Shown piece by piece: positions 52,329 through 60,641 of a stretch of 64,000 nucleotides of DNA. The translations under genes were made by a program, and so were the position numbers. The DNA is from Actinacidiphila rubida (GTDB taxonomy: Bacteria > Actinomycetota > Actinomycetes > Streptomycetales > Streptomycetaceae), in assembly GCF_900110255.1 (NCBI RefSeq), contig NZ_FODD01000022.1:62001-126000 (forward strand). The letters are read 5' to 3'. The number at the start of each line of letters is the position of its first letter. The first letter of the stretch is position 1. Below the pieces are notes generated by a model. It was not told the origin of the DNA. It did no database searches and saw only the letters and a program-made list of their open reading frames with translations.

Positions 52329-53102
52329 TCACCCGGTCAGGCCGACCACGAGCCACATGAACCCGGCCCCCGCCACCGTGAACAGCAACGTGGCGCGTGA
52401 CGGGTGCGAACTGTGCGCCTCCGGCAGGATGTCGGAGGTCGCCAAGTAGAGCAGGAAGCCGGCGAAGAACCCGAGATAGAGGCCGAGCACCCCTTCGGGG
52501 ATGGTGAAAGCCAAGGTCAGTGCTGCGCCGACCACAGGCGCGACGGCGTCGCCGGCCACCAGGACGATCGCCTTGCGCCGCTCGTTCCCGTACAGCCGGG
52601 TCAGCGTGTAGGTGTTGAAACCGTCCGCAAAGTCGTGCGCGATGATGGCGATGGCCACGACCGAGCCGACTCCGGAGCCGGCCTGGAAAGCGGCTCCGAT
52701 GGCGAAACCGTCGAAGAGGCTGTGCGCGATGAGCGCGCCGGCCGCTGCCACGCCGAGACCCGGAGTGTCGTGCCTGTGGCCGTGGCTGTGGCCGTGGCCG
52801 GCAGCGTGAGGGTGCTCGTGACGGGCGTACTCACCCTCATGCGCACGGTGCATCGCCACCGACCGCTCCACGACATGGATGGTGAGGAAGCCGCCGACGA
52901 ACAGGAGCAGTGCGGCCGGCACATGGAAGATCCGACGCGGCTGGGCGCTCAGCGCCTCGGGCAGCAGATCGAAGCCGACCACGCCGAGCATCAGGCCGGC
53001 GGCCAGCCCCAGGACGAGATGGCGGCGGTCGCCGACCCGCTGCGCGACGATCCCGCCGATCAGCGTCATCAAGAACGCGCCCACGGCGACGATCGCAGCC
53101 AT
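52329..53102 (-). CDS. ZIP-family metal transporter
   Basis: A 257-residue membrane protein with about eight helices. A His-rich cytoplasmic loop (HRAHEGEYARHEHPHAAGHG, HSHGHRHD) follows helix 3. The metal-binding helices IAHSLFDGFAIGAAFQ and IIAHDFADGFNTYTL hold the H-x3-D pattern of ZIP transporters (HS/D-x-DG-x-A). TSDILPEAH is near the end. It should move Zn2+ or related divalent ions across the cytoplasmic membrane. No metalloregulator is adjacent. Confidence 0.9.
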   Translation of the reverse strand: MAAIVAVGAFLMTLIGGIVAQRVGDRRHLVLGLAAGLMLGVVGFDLLPEALSAQPRRIFHVPAALLLFVGGFLTIHVVERSVAMHRAHEGEYARHEHPHAAGHGHSHGHRHDTPGLGVAAAGALIAHSLFDGFAIGAAFQAGSGVGSVVAIAIIAHDFADGFNTYTLTRLYGNERRKAIVLVAGDAVAPVVGAALTLAFTIPEGVLGLYLGFFAGFLLYLATSDILPEAHSSHPSRATLLFTVAGAGFMWLVVGLTG

Positions 53103-53683
53103 GACGCGATTATCGGCACGGGCTGTTCTGACAACGAATCGGTTGGGCCATCCGGACAGCTCAGGATCCGCGGCCTGTTGACGTAGAGGTAGGCGGGCGG
53201 ACTACGGCCGCCGTTGTGGCGAAGTCATCGCCCCCGGGCTCACCGGTGAATTCAACCCTTGTCAACAGATCGTCCTGGATCCGGCCCAGCGGCAGCATCG
53301 GCTCGAGCGCAGTACGGCAGGCAGTGCCGGCTCCGCGTCATCGGCCAGCACTCGCAGAGCTGCTGTAGGGGCGTGCCGGCTCGGGCCGTGCCATGTGCTG
53401 CCGGTCCACGACGACTACCCGGCCCGCCGGTCCCTCACCGGGCGGGGGGAACCCGCAGCTCAGGGGCCGCTGCGTACCGTGTCGCCGTCAAATGTCCGGC
53501 AGACCTCGCCTGCGAGCAGGCCGGGCGGGGAGTCTTGCGGCGCCCCTCGACGCGGTCGTGGGGCGGGTGGCACGGTGGACGCGCAGTTCCCCGGAGCCGG
53601 CACCGGAGCCGGCGAGCACGCCGAGGGGCCCACGGGGTCACATCGGCCGGCCACCCCGCCGACTCATCCGCCTGGAGCCTCAC
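53103..53683. other. 580-bp intergenic stretch
   Basis: No intact gene, RNA or repeat recognised. It precedes a secreted lectin-like gene and presumably carries its promoter. Confidence 0.4.
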
Positions 53684-54334
53684 ATGACCTCGTGCAAGCT
53701 CGGCCGCCGACTCGCGGTCGTCGCCTTCGCAGCGCTGCTGCCGCTCGCCGTCACCTCCAACGCCCACGCGACGGGCTTGGGCAACTTCTACATCAAGAAC
53801 CTCTGGACCAAGCAGTGCGTCGACCTCGGCGGCACCGGTGCACAGCCCAACGGCACCGTCGTGTGGCAGGACTCCTGCCTCAACAACGGCGCCAGCGACA
53901 ACCAGGAATGGGGCTTCCTGAGCACCCGCAAGACCTCTCACGGCACCCAGCTCTACGAGATCGTCAACGTGAAGAGCCAGCGATGCCTCGACCTGCCCGG
54001 CACCGGTGCCGACGGCGCCGGCAGCGCGGTGTCCCTCATCACGTGCCAGGCCGACCAGGCCGCCGACAACCAGGAGTGGTACATCGACTCCCTCGACGGC
54101 ACCAACCACTACGTCCTGCTCATCAACTACGCGTCCTCCGGCAACCAGCCCGGGGTGTTCAAGGACGACGAGTGCCTGGACGTCAGCGGCTTCGCGGAAG
54201 ACGACGGCGACGAATACCCGCGGGCGCCCCTGACCATCTACCCCTGCACCACGAATTCCTCTACCAATGTGAACGGCTCGTGGTACGACGGCGTCCCGTA
54301 CGACGACCACGTGTGGGATCTGCAGACCGTGTGA
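53684..54334 (+). CDS. Secreted ricin-B/RICIN-type protein
   Basis: A 216-residue exported protein. The signal peptide MTSCKLGRRLAVVAFAALLP runs to about SNAHA. The mature part is a single ricin B-type beta-trefoil: FYIKNLWTKQCVDLGGTGAQ with PNGTVVWQDSCLNN, QRCLDLPGTGADGAGSAVSL with a DNQEW motif (QxW), and DDECLDVSGFAEDDGDEYPR. The three subdomains each show the (Q/C)CLD pattern. It lacks any catalytic domain, so it is a lectin-like extracellular carbohydrate-binding protein or a defective fragment of a larger enzyme. Confidence 0.82.
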   Translation: MTSCKLGRRLAVVAFAALLPLAVTSNAHATGLGNFYIKNLWTKQCVDLGGTGAQPNGTVVWQDSCLNNGASDNQEWGFLSTRKTSHGTQLYEIVNVKSQRCLDLPGTGADGAGSAVSLITCQADQAADNQEWYIDSLDGTNHYVLLINYASSGNQPGVFKDDECLDVSGFAEDDGDEYPRAPLTIYPCTTNSSTNVNGSWYDGVPYDDHVWDLQTV

Positions 54335-54651
54335 TCAACGGGGCCCCAGCCGTCGCAGGTGCTCAGGAGGCGTCACCCGGTAGTCCGGCCGGAGAGGTAC
54401 AAGAGGAGCGGAACCACAGAGGTGGGCGTGCGGCTCGACGTCGCGCGCCCACCTCGTGCCGTCCGGCGTGACCATGACCGTCCCGACGCGGGCTGGGTGC
54501 TCGCCGGGTGCCGAAAAGCCGTCCGGGGGCGGCGGGTTCACCGACCGGGACCCAGAGCCGGGTATGCACCGCGAACTGTCGCCGGGCCGCCTTATGATCT
54601 CTGCCGGAGGGCTGGGGAAGCCCTCGAAAAGCGGCACGGTTGGGGGGCGAA
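54335..54651. other. 317-bp leader of the HTH membrane-protein pair
   Basis: No gene seen. A TATGAT hexamer at 54593-54598 could be a -10 element about 55 bases before the GTG start; no matching -35 is present. GGGGGG at 54642-54647 is the ribosome site. Confidence 0.35.
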
Positions 54652-55560
54652 GTGGCACGGTGGCGGGCGCTGCCCGCCGGACTCGATCCGGCGGTGGTGC
54701 GTTTTGTCGTTCAGTTGCGGAAGCTCAAGGACGTCAGCGGGCGGACGCTGCGGGAGCTCGCCCAGGAAACCGGATACAGCTCGTCCTCCTGGGAGCGCTA
54801 CCTGGGGGGCCGGTCGCTGCCGCCCCGCGGTGCCGTGGAGGCGCTGGCACAGATCGCGGGCGGCGATCCGGCGCGCGTGCTGGCCTTACTGGAGATGGCG
54901 GCGGACGCCTGGAAGTCCCGACAGGTGGACGCCGTGGACGCCGTAAGCGCCGGGCCGCAGCCGGACGCGGCCGGGGAGGCGGACGCGTCCGGGGAGCCGG
55001 CCGACCCCGCTGGGTCCGACGACTCGGCTGAGCACGGTGGGGACGGCAGGGACGGTCGGGCACACGAGGCCAACGGTCCCGGCGAGGGTGCCGCCGGCCG
55101 GCCCGCCGAGCCGCCAGTGCCCGCCCCGGCGGACGGTGACCCGCGGCCCCGACGCCGGCCCGGCGCCGGATGGCGCAGGCTGGTCACGCTCGGCGGCGGC
55201 GCCGCCCTGGGTGCGGTGATCACGCTGCTGGTGGTCGACACGAGCCAGGGCGCGGCGCCTTGCTCGCCGGTCCCCGCCGTGCACAAGCCGGTGACGTACG
55301 GCTGCCACTACAGCCAGAGGGCCACGTTGTGGTACGCGGGCAACAGCACGACCAGCACACGGCACATCGTGGTCGACATGTTCGGCCCGGACGTGGCCGA
55401 ACTCCAATGCCTCCTCCAGCGTGCCGGTATCACGCCGGGCGGAATCGACGGGAACTTCGGGCCGTTGACCGAGCACGCGGTCATCCAGGCGCAGAAGCAG
55501 TTCCACCTGGACGTCGACGGCCAAGTCGGGCCGCACACCTGGGCCGCGCTGCGCCGGTGA
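54652..55560 (+). CDS. HTH-TM-peptidoglycan-binding protein
   Basis: A 302-residue one-pass protein. Residues 10-85 form an XRE-like HTH (DPAVVRFVVQLRKLKDVSGR, TLRELAQETGYSSSSWERYL, GGRSLPPRGAVEALAQIAGG). An acidic, Pro/Gly-rich cytoplasmic linker of about 85 residues follows, then a TM helix at 175-196 (RRLVTLGGGAALGAVITLLV). The outer C-terminal PG_binding_1 domain is at 240-302 (VAELQCLLQRAGITPGGIDG, NFGPLTEHAVIQAQKQFHLD). Codon 79 is TTA (54886-54888), implying bldA dependence. I chose the GTG at 54652 after GGGGGG. It is translationally coupled to the next HTH membrane protein. Confidence 0.85.
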   Translation: MARWRALPAGLDPAVVRFVVQLRKLKDVSGRTLRELAQETGYSSSSWERYLGGRSLPPRGAVEALAQIAGGDPARVLALLEMAADAWKSRQVDAVDAVSAGPQPDAAGEADASGEPADPAGSDDSAEHGGDGRDGRAHEANGPGEGAAGRPAEPPVPAPADGDPRPRRRPGAGWRRLVTLGGGAALGAVITLLVVDTSQGAAPCSPVPAVHKPVTYGCHYSQRATLWYAGNSTTSTRHIVVDMFGPDVAELQCLLQRAGITPGGIDGNFGPLTEHAVIQAQKQFHLDVDGQVGPHTWAALRR

Positions 55561-56591
55561 GCCTGATGCGGAGCAGCAACCTGGGCACGAACCAGGCCGG
55601 GGGTCAGCGTGAGCGCGCCCGCCTGGCGGCCGAACTGCGCTTCCTGCGCGAGCGTTCGGGCCTGACGCTCGCCGAACTGGCCGACAAGTCGGCCTACAGC
55701 CGGTCCTCCTGGCAGCGTTATCTGAGCGGTGCCGCGCTGCCTCCCTGGCTGGCCGTGCGGGCGCTGTGCCATCTCGCCGACGAGCCCGAGCACCGGATCC
55801 GGGCCCTGTGGGAACTGGCGGAGGGCGCCTGGAGCGGCCGCGGGATCGTGGCCCCGGCCCCTGATCAACCCGACGCTTCTTCACCTTCGCCATCGTCGTC
55901 ACCGTTGCCTGCCTCCGGTCCGGAACGGGCGCCGGAGCCGGAGCCGGAAGCAGAAGCGGCGGCAGCAGCAGCACCAGCAGCAGCGAAGCCAGGATCCGGG
56001 CGGTCCCTACCGGCGCCCCTCCCCGACACGTCCGGCGCTGCGGCGACGCATTCGCGGCCCGCCGGACGGGCCCACCGCATGCGGCCCGGCTCCCGTTCCG
56101 GTGCCGTCGCCGCCGTGCTGTTCCTCACGGCCGCGACCGGCGTGGTAGTCCACTACGACCGCCAGGCGGGCGGTCGCACTCCGTCAGGGAAGCCCGCCAG
56201 CACGGCGTCCGCCTTTCACGTCGGCTGCACTGGCGCCGCCTGCGACGGTCGCAGTCCGGAGACGACCCTGTGCGGTGTCGCACCGCAGACCCTGCTGGAA
56301 CTGCTGCCCGCGAAGGGGGCCGGGCTGGAGGTGCGCTACCAGCCGCTGTGTCGCGCGGCCTGGGCCCGTACCTGGAACAACCGGCTCGGTGACAAGCTCA
56401 CGCTGTCCGAGCCGGGCGCGCCGACGCAGGCCGTCACCGTGGCCGACTCCCACGCGCTCTACGGGTTCACCTACACCCCGCTGATCGCCCTCACCGGCGG
56501 GCATGCGGCCTTGAGGGTGTGCCTGACGACCCTGGCGCCCTCGTCCACCGCCTGCCGCTCGGTCCCTGTGCCACCTTCCGCGTCGTCCTGA
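55557..56591 (+). CDS. HTH-TM-DUF2690 protein
   Basis: A 344-residue one-pass protein. The HTH lies at about 22-90 (AAELRFLRERSGLTLAELAD, KSAYSRSSWQRYLSGAALPP). A low-complexity Pro/Ser/Glu/Ala linker is at 97-180 and a TM helix at 182-199 (GAVAAVLFLTAATGVVVHY). The outer DUF2690 domain is at 222-330 (VGCTGAACDGRSPETTLCGV, LEVRYQPLCRAAWARTWNNR, ALRVCLTTLAPSSTACRSV) with several cysteines probably in disulfides. The GTG start overlaps the previous stop by four bases (GTGA). Both proteins share the domain order with different outer domains, suggesting they work together in envelope sensing. Confidence 0.87.
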   Translation: MSLMRSSNLGTNQAGGQRERARLAAELRFLRERSGLTLAELADKSAYSRSSWQRYLSGAALPPWLAVRALCHLADEPEHRIRALWELAEGAWSGRGIVAPAPDQPDASSPSPSSSPLPASGPERAPEPEPEAEAAAAAAPAAAKPGSGRSLPAPLPDTSGAAATHSRPAGRAHRMRPGSRSGAVAAVLFLTAATGVVVHYDRQAGGRTPSGKPASTASAFHVGCTGAACDGRSPETTLCGVAPQTLLELLPAKGAGLEVRYQPLCRAAWARTWNNRLGDKLTLSEPGAPTQAVTVADSHALYGFTYTPLIALTGGHAALRVCLTTLAPSSTACRSVPVPPSASS

Positions 56592-57017
56592 GCCGTAGCC
56601 CGCCGACCCGTCACGTCGTCATCGGATGACGAGTTCTCACAGGTCAGAGGCGTGGGTGAGCCACTGCGGCAGCAACTGCCCGGCATCCGTCGAGGTCCGG
56701 GGGCCGCGGACGTGAAGCTCTGTGCGGGCCGGCGATCCCGCTCGGCCCGCACACCCGCACCCCGTCCCAGGAGTGTTCCGTGCGCTTGCCGACGGGAGGA
56801 CAGTTCGCCCCTCCGGTCGCGGCCCGCTTCGTGGCCGCAGCTTTGGCCTGGCCCTCCCGGCCCGGCCCCGGCTTCGTTGGACAGCGGCTCCATCGCCGCG
56901 TTCCGACCGGCTGCGCGCAGGACGCCGGTGCCTCCTGGAGAAGGGTCCCGCGGAACAGCCGCTGGGGGCCTTCCGCGATGCGCGCACGACTCGGACCGAT
57001 CGAGAGGACAGAACCTC
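56592..57017. other. 425-bp intergenic stretch
   Basis: No supported gene. A minus-strand frame of about 160 codons is open across it but has no family-like sequence and looks compositional. Confidence 0.4.
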
Positions 57018-57137
57018 ATGCGCGGAAACCCACCGGCGGTCATCTGGGCGGTGGCCCTGGGCGCCGTGCTCGCCACGGCCTGCTGCACGTTCACCTCGTG
57101 GGCGGGGGCGGCCGCCCACTGCTCCCCGGCCGTATGA
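57018..57137 (+). CDS. Putative 39-residue membrane peptide
   Basis: MRGNPPAVIWAVALGAVLAT followed by ACCTFTSWAGAAAHCSPAV contains one hydrophobic helix and four closely spaced cysteine or tryptophan residues. A weak GAGGAC lies upstream. No family recognised; it could be real or chance. Confidence 0.35.
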   Translation: MRGNPPAVIWAVALGAVLATACCTFTSWAGAAAHCSPAV

Positions 57138-57150
57138 GGCGGGGACGGCG

Positions 57151-57294
57151 ATGGGACATCACCGATGGAGAGGGACCCGGCGCGGTGCGGCGGTCGCCGG
57201 CGCCCTGGCGCTGGCGGTCGGCTTCCGCGCCGGTGAGCGTTACCTCGGCGATCCTCGCCACCGGCATGCGCTGAGTGACGGCAGCACCATCTGA
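57151..57294 (+). CDS. Putative 47-residue small protein
   Basis: MGHHRWRGTRRGAAVAGALA followed by LAVGFRAGERYLGDPRHRHA has a basic N-terminus and a short hydrophobic stretch. It lies 13 bases after the previous small frame and may form a pair with it. A further 12-codon frame (MPHARVWFGCKL, 57343-57381) with GGGAGAAG upstream follows. Coding status is uncertain for all three. Confidence 0.3.
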   Translation: MGHHRWRGTRRGAAVAGALALAVGFRAGERYLGDPRHRHALSDGSTI

Positions 57295-57410
57295 GCCCGC
57301 CGCTGAGGAACGCCGCGTAAGTCCCCAGGGAGAAGTTCACGTCATGCCCCACGCACGGGTCTGGTTCGGCTGCAAGCTGTGACGCGATCGCGTGGCGTGG
57401 CGGCCGTGGT

Positions 57411-57908
57411 TCACAAGCCGAGTGGCACCGGCCTGTCGGGAAGACCGCTGGAGATGAGGGTCGCCAGCGAAGTGGCGAGGTCGCGGGGTGAGAACAGGTC
57501 GGTGCCGTCGTATTCGGTGATGTCCTGTGGCCGCCACCATTGCAGCCTCGTGATGTTCTCGGCGGCGAGTTTCTCGTCGGACAGTGCTCCGCGAGGGGTG
57601 AAGGACACGGTGCGTATCAGGAAGTAGTCGTTGATCACGCCGTCGTAACCGGCCGCGTGTCCGGGGTCGATGACCTCTTGGTGCCACACGTGGGGCGGGT
57701 CTGCGTCAAGGGTGAGGCCCACCTCCTCGTGCAGTTCCCGGCGCAGGGCCACAAGGAGGGTTTCGCCCGTTTCGACGCCACCGCCGGGGGTTGCCCAGAC
57801 GACGATCGTCCCGTCCGCTTTCGGGATGGCGAACCGACACAGCAGGATGCGGTCGTCTTCGTCGAGGATGATCGCGCGGACTGCGTGACGCAGGTTCACC
57901 GGGGGCAT
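57411..57908 (-). CDS. Nudix hydrolase
   Basis: A 165-residue Nudix protein. The Nudix box GGGVETGETLLVALRREL continuing HEEVGL matches Gx5Ex7REUxEExGU with all catalytic glutamates. The flanking NLRHAVRAIILDEDDRILLC and LQWWRPQDITEYDG are usual. It hydrolyses a nucleoside-diphosphate-linked compound; substrate unknown. The ATG at 57908 was preferred because the fold begins there; upstream in-frame residues are Gly/Arg-rich and not domain-like. Confidence 0.9.
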   Translation of the reverse strand: MPPVNLRHAVRAIILDEDDRILLCRFAIPKADGTIVVWATPGGGVETGETLLVALRRELHEEVGLTLDADPPHVWHQEVIDPGHAAGYDGVINDYFLIRTVSFTPRGALSDEKLAAENITRLQWWRPQDITEYDGTDLFSPRDLATSLATLISSGLPDRPVPLGL

Positions 57909-57959
57909 CCGCACACGATACCCGGCTGGGGCCGCGGGACGTTTCCGTCCCAGTCCCGG

Positions 57960-58136
57960 GACACCCGCGAGGCCGCCGCCATCAACGGTCTTACCCAAGC
58001 TGCCTGCACATGGGCCGTCAACACCATCCAGCGCCAGCCCATCAACCCGAGTGATCTTCTCTTCAGCTTCACAGCCGGCGCCTTCGGCACTTATGCCGGC
58101 GCCGCGTTCAATTGGGCGCAGGAATCTTGGAGATGA
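57960..58136 (+). pseudogene. Rhs/polymorphic-toxin-like 3' remnant
   Basis: A 58-residue frame ends with AAAINGLTQAACTWAVNTIQ, RQPINPSDLLFSFTAGAFGT, YAGAAFNWAQESWR and a stop. The TWAVN-(x)-FTAGAFGTYAG pattern resembles the C-terminal helical tails that follow Rhs/RHS-repeat domains in secreted actinobacterial proteins. No start or upstream repeats exist, so only the end of a deleted gene is left. The rest of 57909-58308 holds no gene. Confidence 0.5.
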
Positions 58137-58308
58137 ACCGAGACCGCTTCACGTGCGGCCTCGTCCGCCGCCAAACCTCGAGGTTACGGACCAGGCGCGG
58201 CGCACATTTCGGACCTGGCGCTCTCGGGCCAGGGGGATGATGATTCTTCCCGGGCGTTTCCCCGGAGGCGGACCAGCGTTGCGCCACAACTCGGGTGGAG
58301 AGACTGAA

Positions 58309-59763
58309 ATGGACAGAAAGTCGCGCACAGGGCTGGACCGACTCAGGGCCCGTGGGAGGACCGCGGGCCCACTGCATGGCCTCGTCGTCGATGTCCTGCC
58401 CTTCGTGATCGGCGACAGTGACGACGACACTGTGCGCATGGCCGTCAGCGTGGCGGAGGGCACCATGGTGCACCCGGGGCACGCTGCCCGCGTGGAACAG
58501 TTGCAGCGTGTGCGGATGCTGGCGGCTCTCGCACTCACGCTTCGCCATGGCGGAGTCCATGTGATCGTCCGCGACGAGGCCGCGGTCCGCGAGGAAGTCG
58601 AGGCGGCACAACTAATCTACGGAAGATTGCCGATTGACGTCGGCATCCTGCTGCCTGGGCAAAGTTCGACCCAGCGTCGCCTTGCTCATGCCTGCGACGT
58701 GACGGTCGGCGTACTGGACGCTTTCGCTCTGGACGCGACGCGCGATCAGCAGATCGCGGTCCTTGGTGACGGAGTGAGCCGGCAGGTTCCTGCCGCAGTT
58801 GTATCCGATCCGGGAAGCGTCATGATCCTTGGGATAAACAGGCAGTTCGAGCAATTTGACAAACTGAACAGCGAAGTCACGTCAGTGGGCGAGCTGCGAA
58901 ATGCCGCGAATTTCGCACGAACCCTGCAGGACGGTGTCCATTTCGTTGCAGACGGTGAAGGCGGTTCGCCCAGGCTGACACAGATGGGCCGGGAGAAGAC
59001 GCATGACACGTTCGGCGTAGTGCAACCCTCGGGCGGCCGCGCAATGCTGTTCGAACGACGCGTCTGCGAGGCGGTGTGGGCCAGGCGCGTTGTGAAGACG
59101 CAGGACTATGACGTGGTCGACGGCCTGGTGGTGCGTCTACCGTCAGGCACCCTGTCCGAAGGCTCCGGATTCGCGTGCGGGTTGCGCCAGGCCATTGAGG
59201 TCAAGGAGGGCGTGGCGATTACCGACATCATGTATCCGCTCGCTGTGACCTCCTGCCTGGAGTACTTCCGCCGCTACCAGGTCGTCGGGGGAACTTCTAC
59301 GGCGGAGCTGATGTTCACCGCTGAGTTGGAAGGCTTGTTCGGGGTCCGGGTCTGGGACCGCAGAACGACCGAGGAGCGCGAGGTCGAGCAACGCCACGCA
59401 CGTGACATGGCTCGCTATCTCGCGTTCAATCAGGAATTGGCCCGCTGGGACGGCGCCGCTGGTGATCACAGAAACGCATTCCAGGCCCTTCGCGACGACC
59501 TCCGGAACCCATCTGAACGCGGACGTGCCGTAGGGCGACTGATAGGGGCGGATTTCGACGAAGACCAGCAGACACGGCATGTGGAGGCCCTCGACGTACT
59601 CGATGAGGCCATCGGGGTCTACAACGCCGTGGCACAGTATGGCCGTATGTCGCTGTATCCGGACCATCGGGGCCAGTACGAGCAGACACTGACCGCGCTG
59701 CAGGACAGCCTATGGGCCGACCTCCGTGAGGAGATCAGCAGATGGGGCTGCAACCAACGCTGA
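58309..59763 (+). CDS. SecA-like protein without ATPase motifs
   Basis: A 484-residue protein whose first 350 residues follow the order of SecA NBD1 plus the preprotein cross-linking domain. GVHVIVRDEAAVREEVEAAQ and DVTVGVLDAFALDATRD match the SecA regions after Walker A and before DEAD. RLTQMGREKTHDTFG, RRVCEAVWARRVVKTQDYDV, GFACGLRQAIEVKEGVAITD and LEYFRRYQVVGGTSTAELMF match LHQAIEAKEGV and the YFR-GMTGTA-like segments. The GEGKT Walker A and DEVDSILIDEA motifs are absent, and NBD2 and the scaffold are replaced by about 130 helical residues. It is therefore not an active translocase motor by itself. ATG at 58309 after GGAG. Base composition appears less GC-rich than neighbours, hinting at transfer. 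Confidence 0.72.
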   Translation: MDRKSRTGLDRLRARGRTAGPLHGLVVDVLPFVIGDSDDDTVRMAVSVAEGTMVHPGHAARVEQLQRVRMLAALALTLRHGGVHVIVRDEAAVREEVEAAQLIYGRLPIDVGILLPGQSSTQRRLAHACDVTVGVLDAFALDATRDQQIAVLGDGVSRQVPAAVVSDPGSVMILGINRQFEQFDKLNSEVTSVGELRNAANFARTLQDGVHFVADGEGGSPRLTQMGREKTHDTFGVVQPSGGRAMLFERRVCEAVWARRVVKTQDYDVVDGLVVRLPSGTLSEGSGFACGLRQAIEVKEGVAITDIMYPLAVTSCLEYFRRYQVVGGTSTAELMFTAELEGLFGVRVWDRRTTEEREVEQRHARDMARYLAFNQELARWDGAAGDHRNAFQALRDDLRNPSERGRAVGRLIGADFDEDQQTRHVEALDVLDEAIGVYNAVAQYGRMSLYPDHRGQYEQTLTALQDSLWADLREEISRWGCNQR

Positions 59764-59969
59764 CTTTTCACACGAGGGCCGGGCTTCGAACTGACGGCCA
59801 ACCGCCGGCCCCTCCCCCGGTGAACTCGGGGCTCGCGCAGTCCCTGGGCCCCATCCCTCCGCACGCCCGCGCCAGGGGCGTCACCGCCACCATCGTCCGC
59901 GGCAGGTCCGGCAGAAGGCCGGTCACCAACCGCGTGATCCCGCGGCGGGGTTGAGGCGACGTTGCCGCC

Positions 59970-60590
59970 TCAAGGTGCCGGGCAGGTTCCCGCCACGGGC
60001 CGCTCGTCGCCCTCCTGCTCGCGGAAGATGTCGAGAGGCACAGGCCCGCGATGCAGAACGTGCGGCACATCGCCCCACGGCAACAGCGGCTCGTCGGGGG
60101 CCAGACTTCGCAGCCGCGTCAGTGCGCGGTCGGTCACCTGGGAGACCGCCCGCAACGTCGCGGTCGTCAGGGGAAGGTAGTCGTCCTCATCACCCGGATC
60201 TGCGCTCCGCGCACCCCGCGTCACCCGCATGAGCCGCACGCAGCACCGCCGCGGGTCCAGCCGCGAGGCGTCCAACGACCACATCGGCCCTTCCCACACT
60301 CGCCGACCGGTGCTGCGCACCGCGTCGAACAGGACTGCCGAGTCGACCGGTGAGAAGAAGACGACGTCCGCCCAGTCGCAATCGAGCGGAATCACACGCT
60401 CGCGCAGGCGGTGCTCACGGCCTGCGTACTTGGCGACATGACGCGCATACAGATCGGGGTAGCGCCCCGCAAGAACCGCCAGCGGCAACAGTTCGTCACC
60501 GCGAGGATCCGTGATGGCAGTGTGGAAGAGCGTTCCCCGAGCGCGTCGCACAGCAGCTTCGGGGCTGGGAGATGCAGGTTCTGGAGACAT
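59970..60590 (-). CDS. Hypothetical protein with hairpin leader
   Basis: A 206-residue soluble protein beginning MSPEPASPSPEAAVRRARGT. Segments LFHTAITDPRGDELLPLAVL, AGRYPDLYARHVAKYAGREH, RLRERVIPLDCDWADVVFFS and PVDSAVLFDAVRSTGRRVWE look conserved, but I recognise no named family. The ATG at 60590 has no ribosome site. It is preceded by a terminator-type hairpin with five Ts that ends one base before the start, and by a TATAAT hexamer. Expression may thus be controlled by attenuation or depend on an internal start. Confidence 0.65.
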   Translation of the reverse strand: MSPEPASPSPEAAVRRARGTLFHTAITDPRGDELLPLAVLAGRYPDLYARHVAKYAGREHRLRERVIPLDCDWADVVFFSPVDSAVLFDAVRSTGRRVWEGPMWSLDASRLDPRRCCVRLMRVTRGARSADPGDEDDYLPLTTATLRAVSQVTDRALTRLRSLAPDEPLLPWGDVPHVLHRGPVPLDIFREQEGDERPVAGTCPAP

Positions 60591-60591
60591 G

Positions 60592-60624
60592 AAAAAGCGT
60601 CAGCCCGCGGGAAGCGGCTGACGC
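60592..60624 (-). terminator. Intrinsic terminator or attenuator abutting a start codon
   Basis: On the minus strand GCGTCAGCC (60624-60616), a 10-base loop and GGCTGACGC (60605-60597) form a perfect 9-bp stem followed by TTTTT (60596-60592), then C and the ATG at 60590. The structure is a classical rho-independent terminator placed where a ribosome site should be. Confidence 0.7.
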
Positions 60625-60633
60625 AACGGTGTA

Positions 60634-60639
60634 ATTATA
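60634..60639 (-). promoter_or_regulatory. Consensus -10 TATAAT
   Basis: The minus strand reads TATAAT, perfect and rare in such GC-rich DNA, ten bases before the hairpin. No -35 match is seen at 17-18 bases. Transcription from it would start near 60627 and run straight into the hairpin. Confidence 0.45.
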
Positions 60640-60641
60640 CC

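Noticed and set aside
56637..57119. 160-codon minus-strand frame in an otherwise empty stretch
   Set aside because: No family-like sequence, no ribosome site, and strongly biased Arg/Gly/Ser composition.
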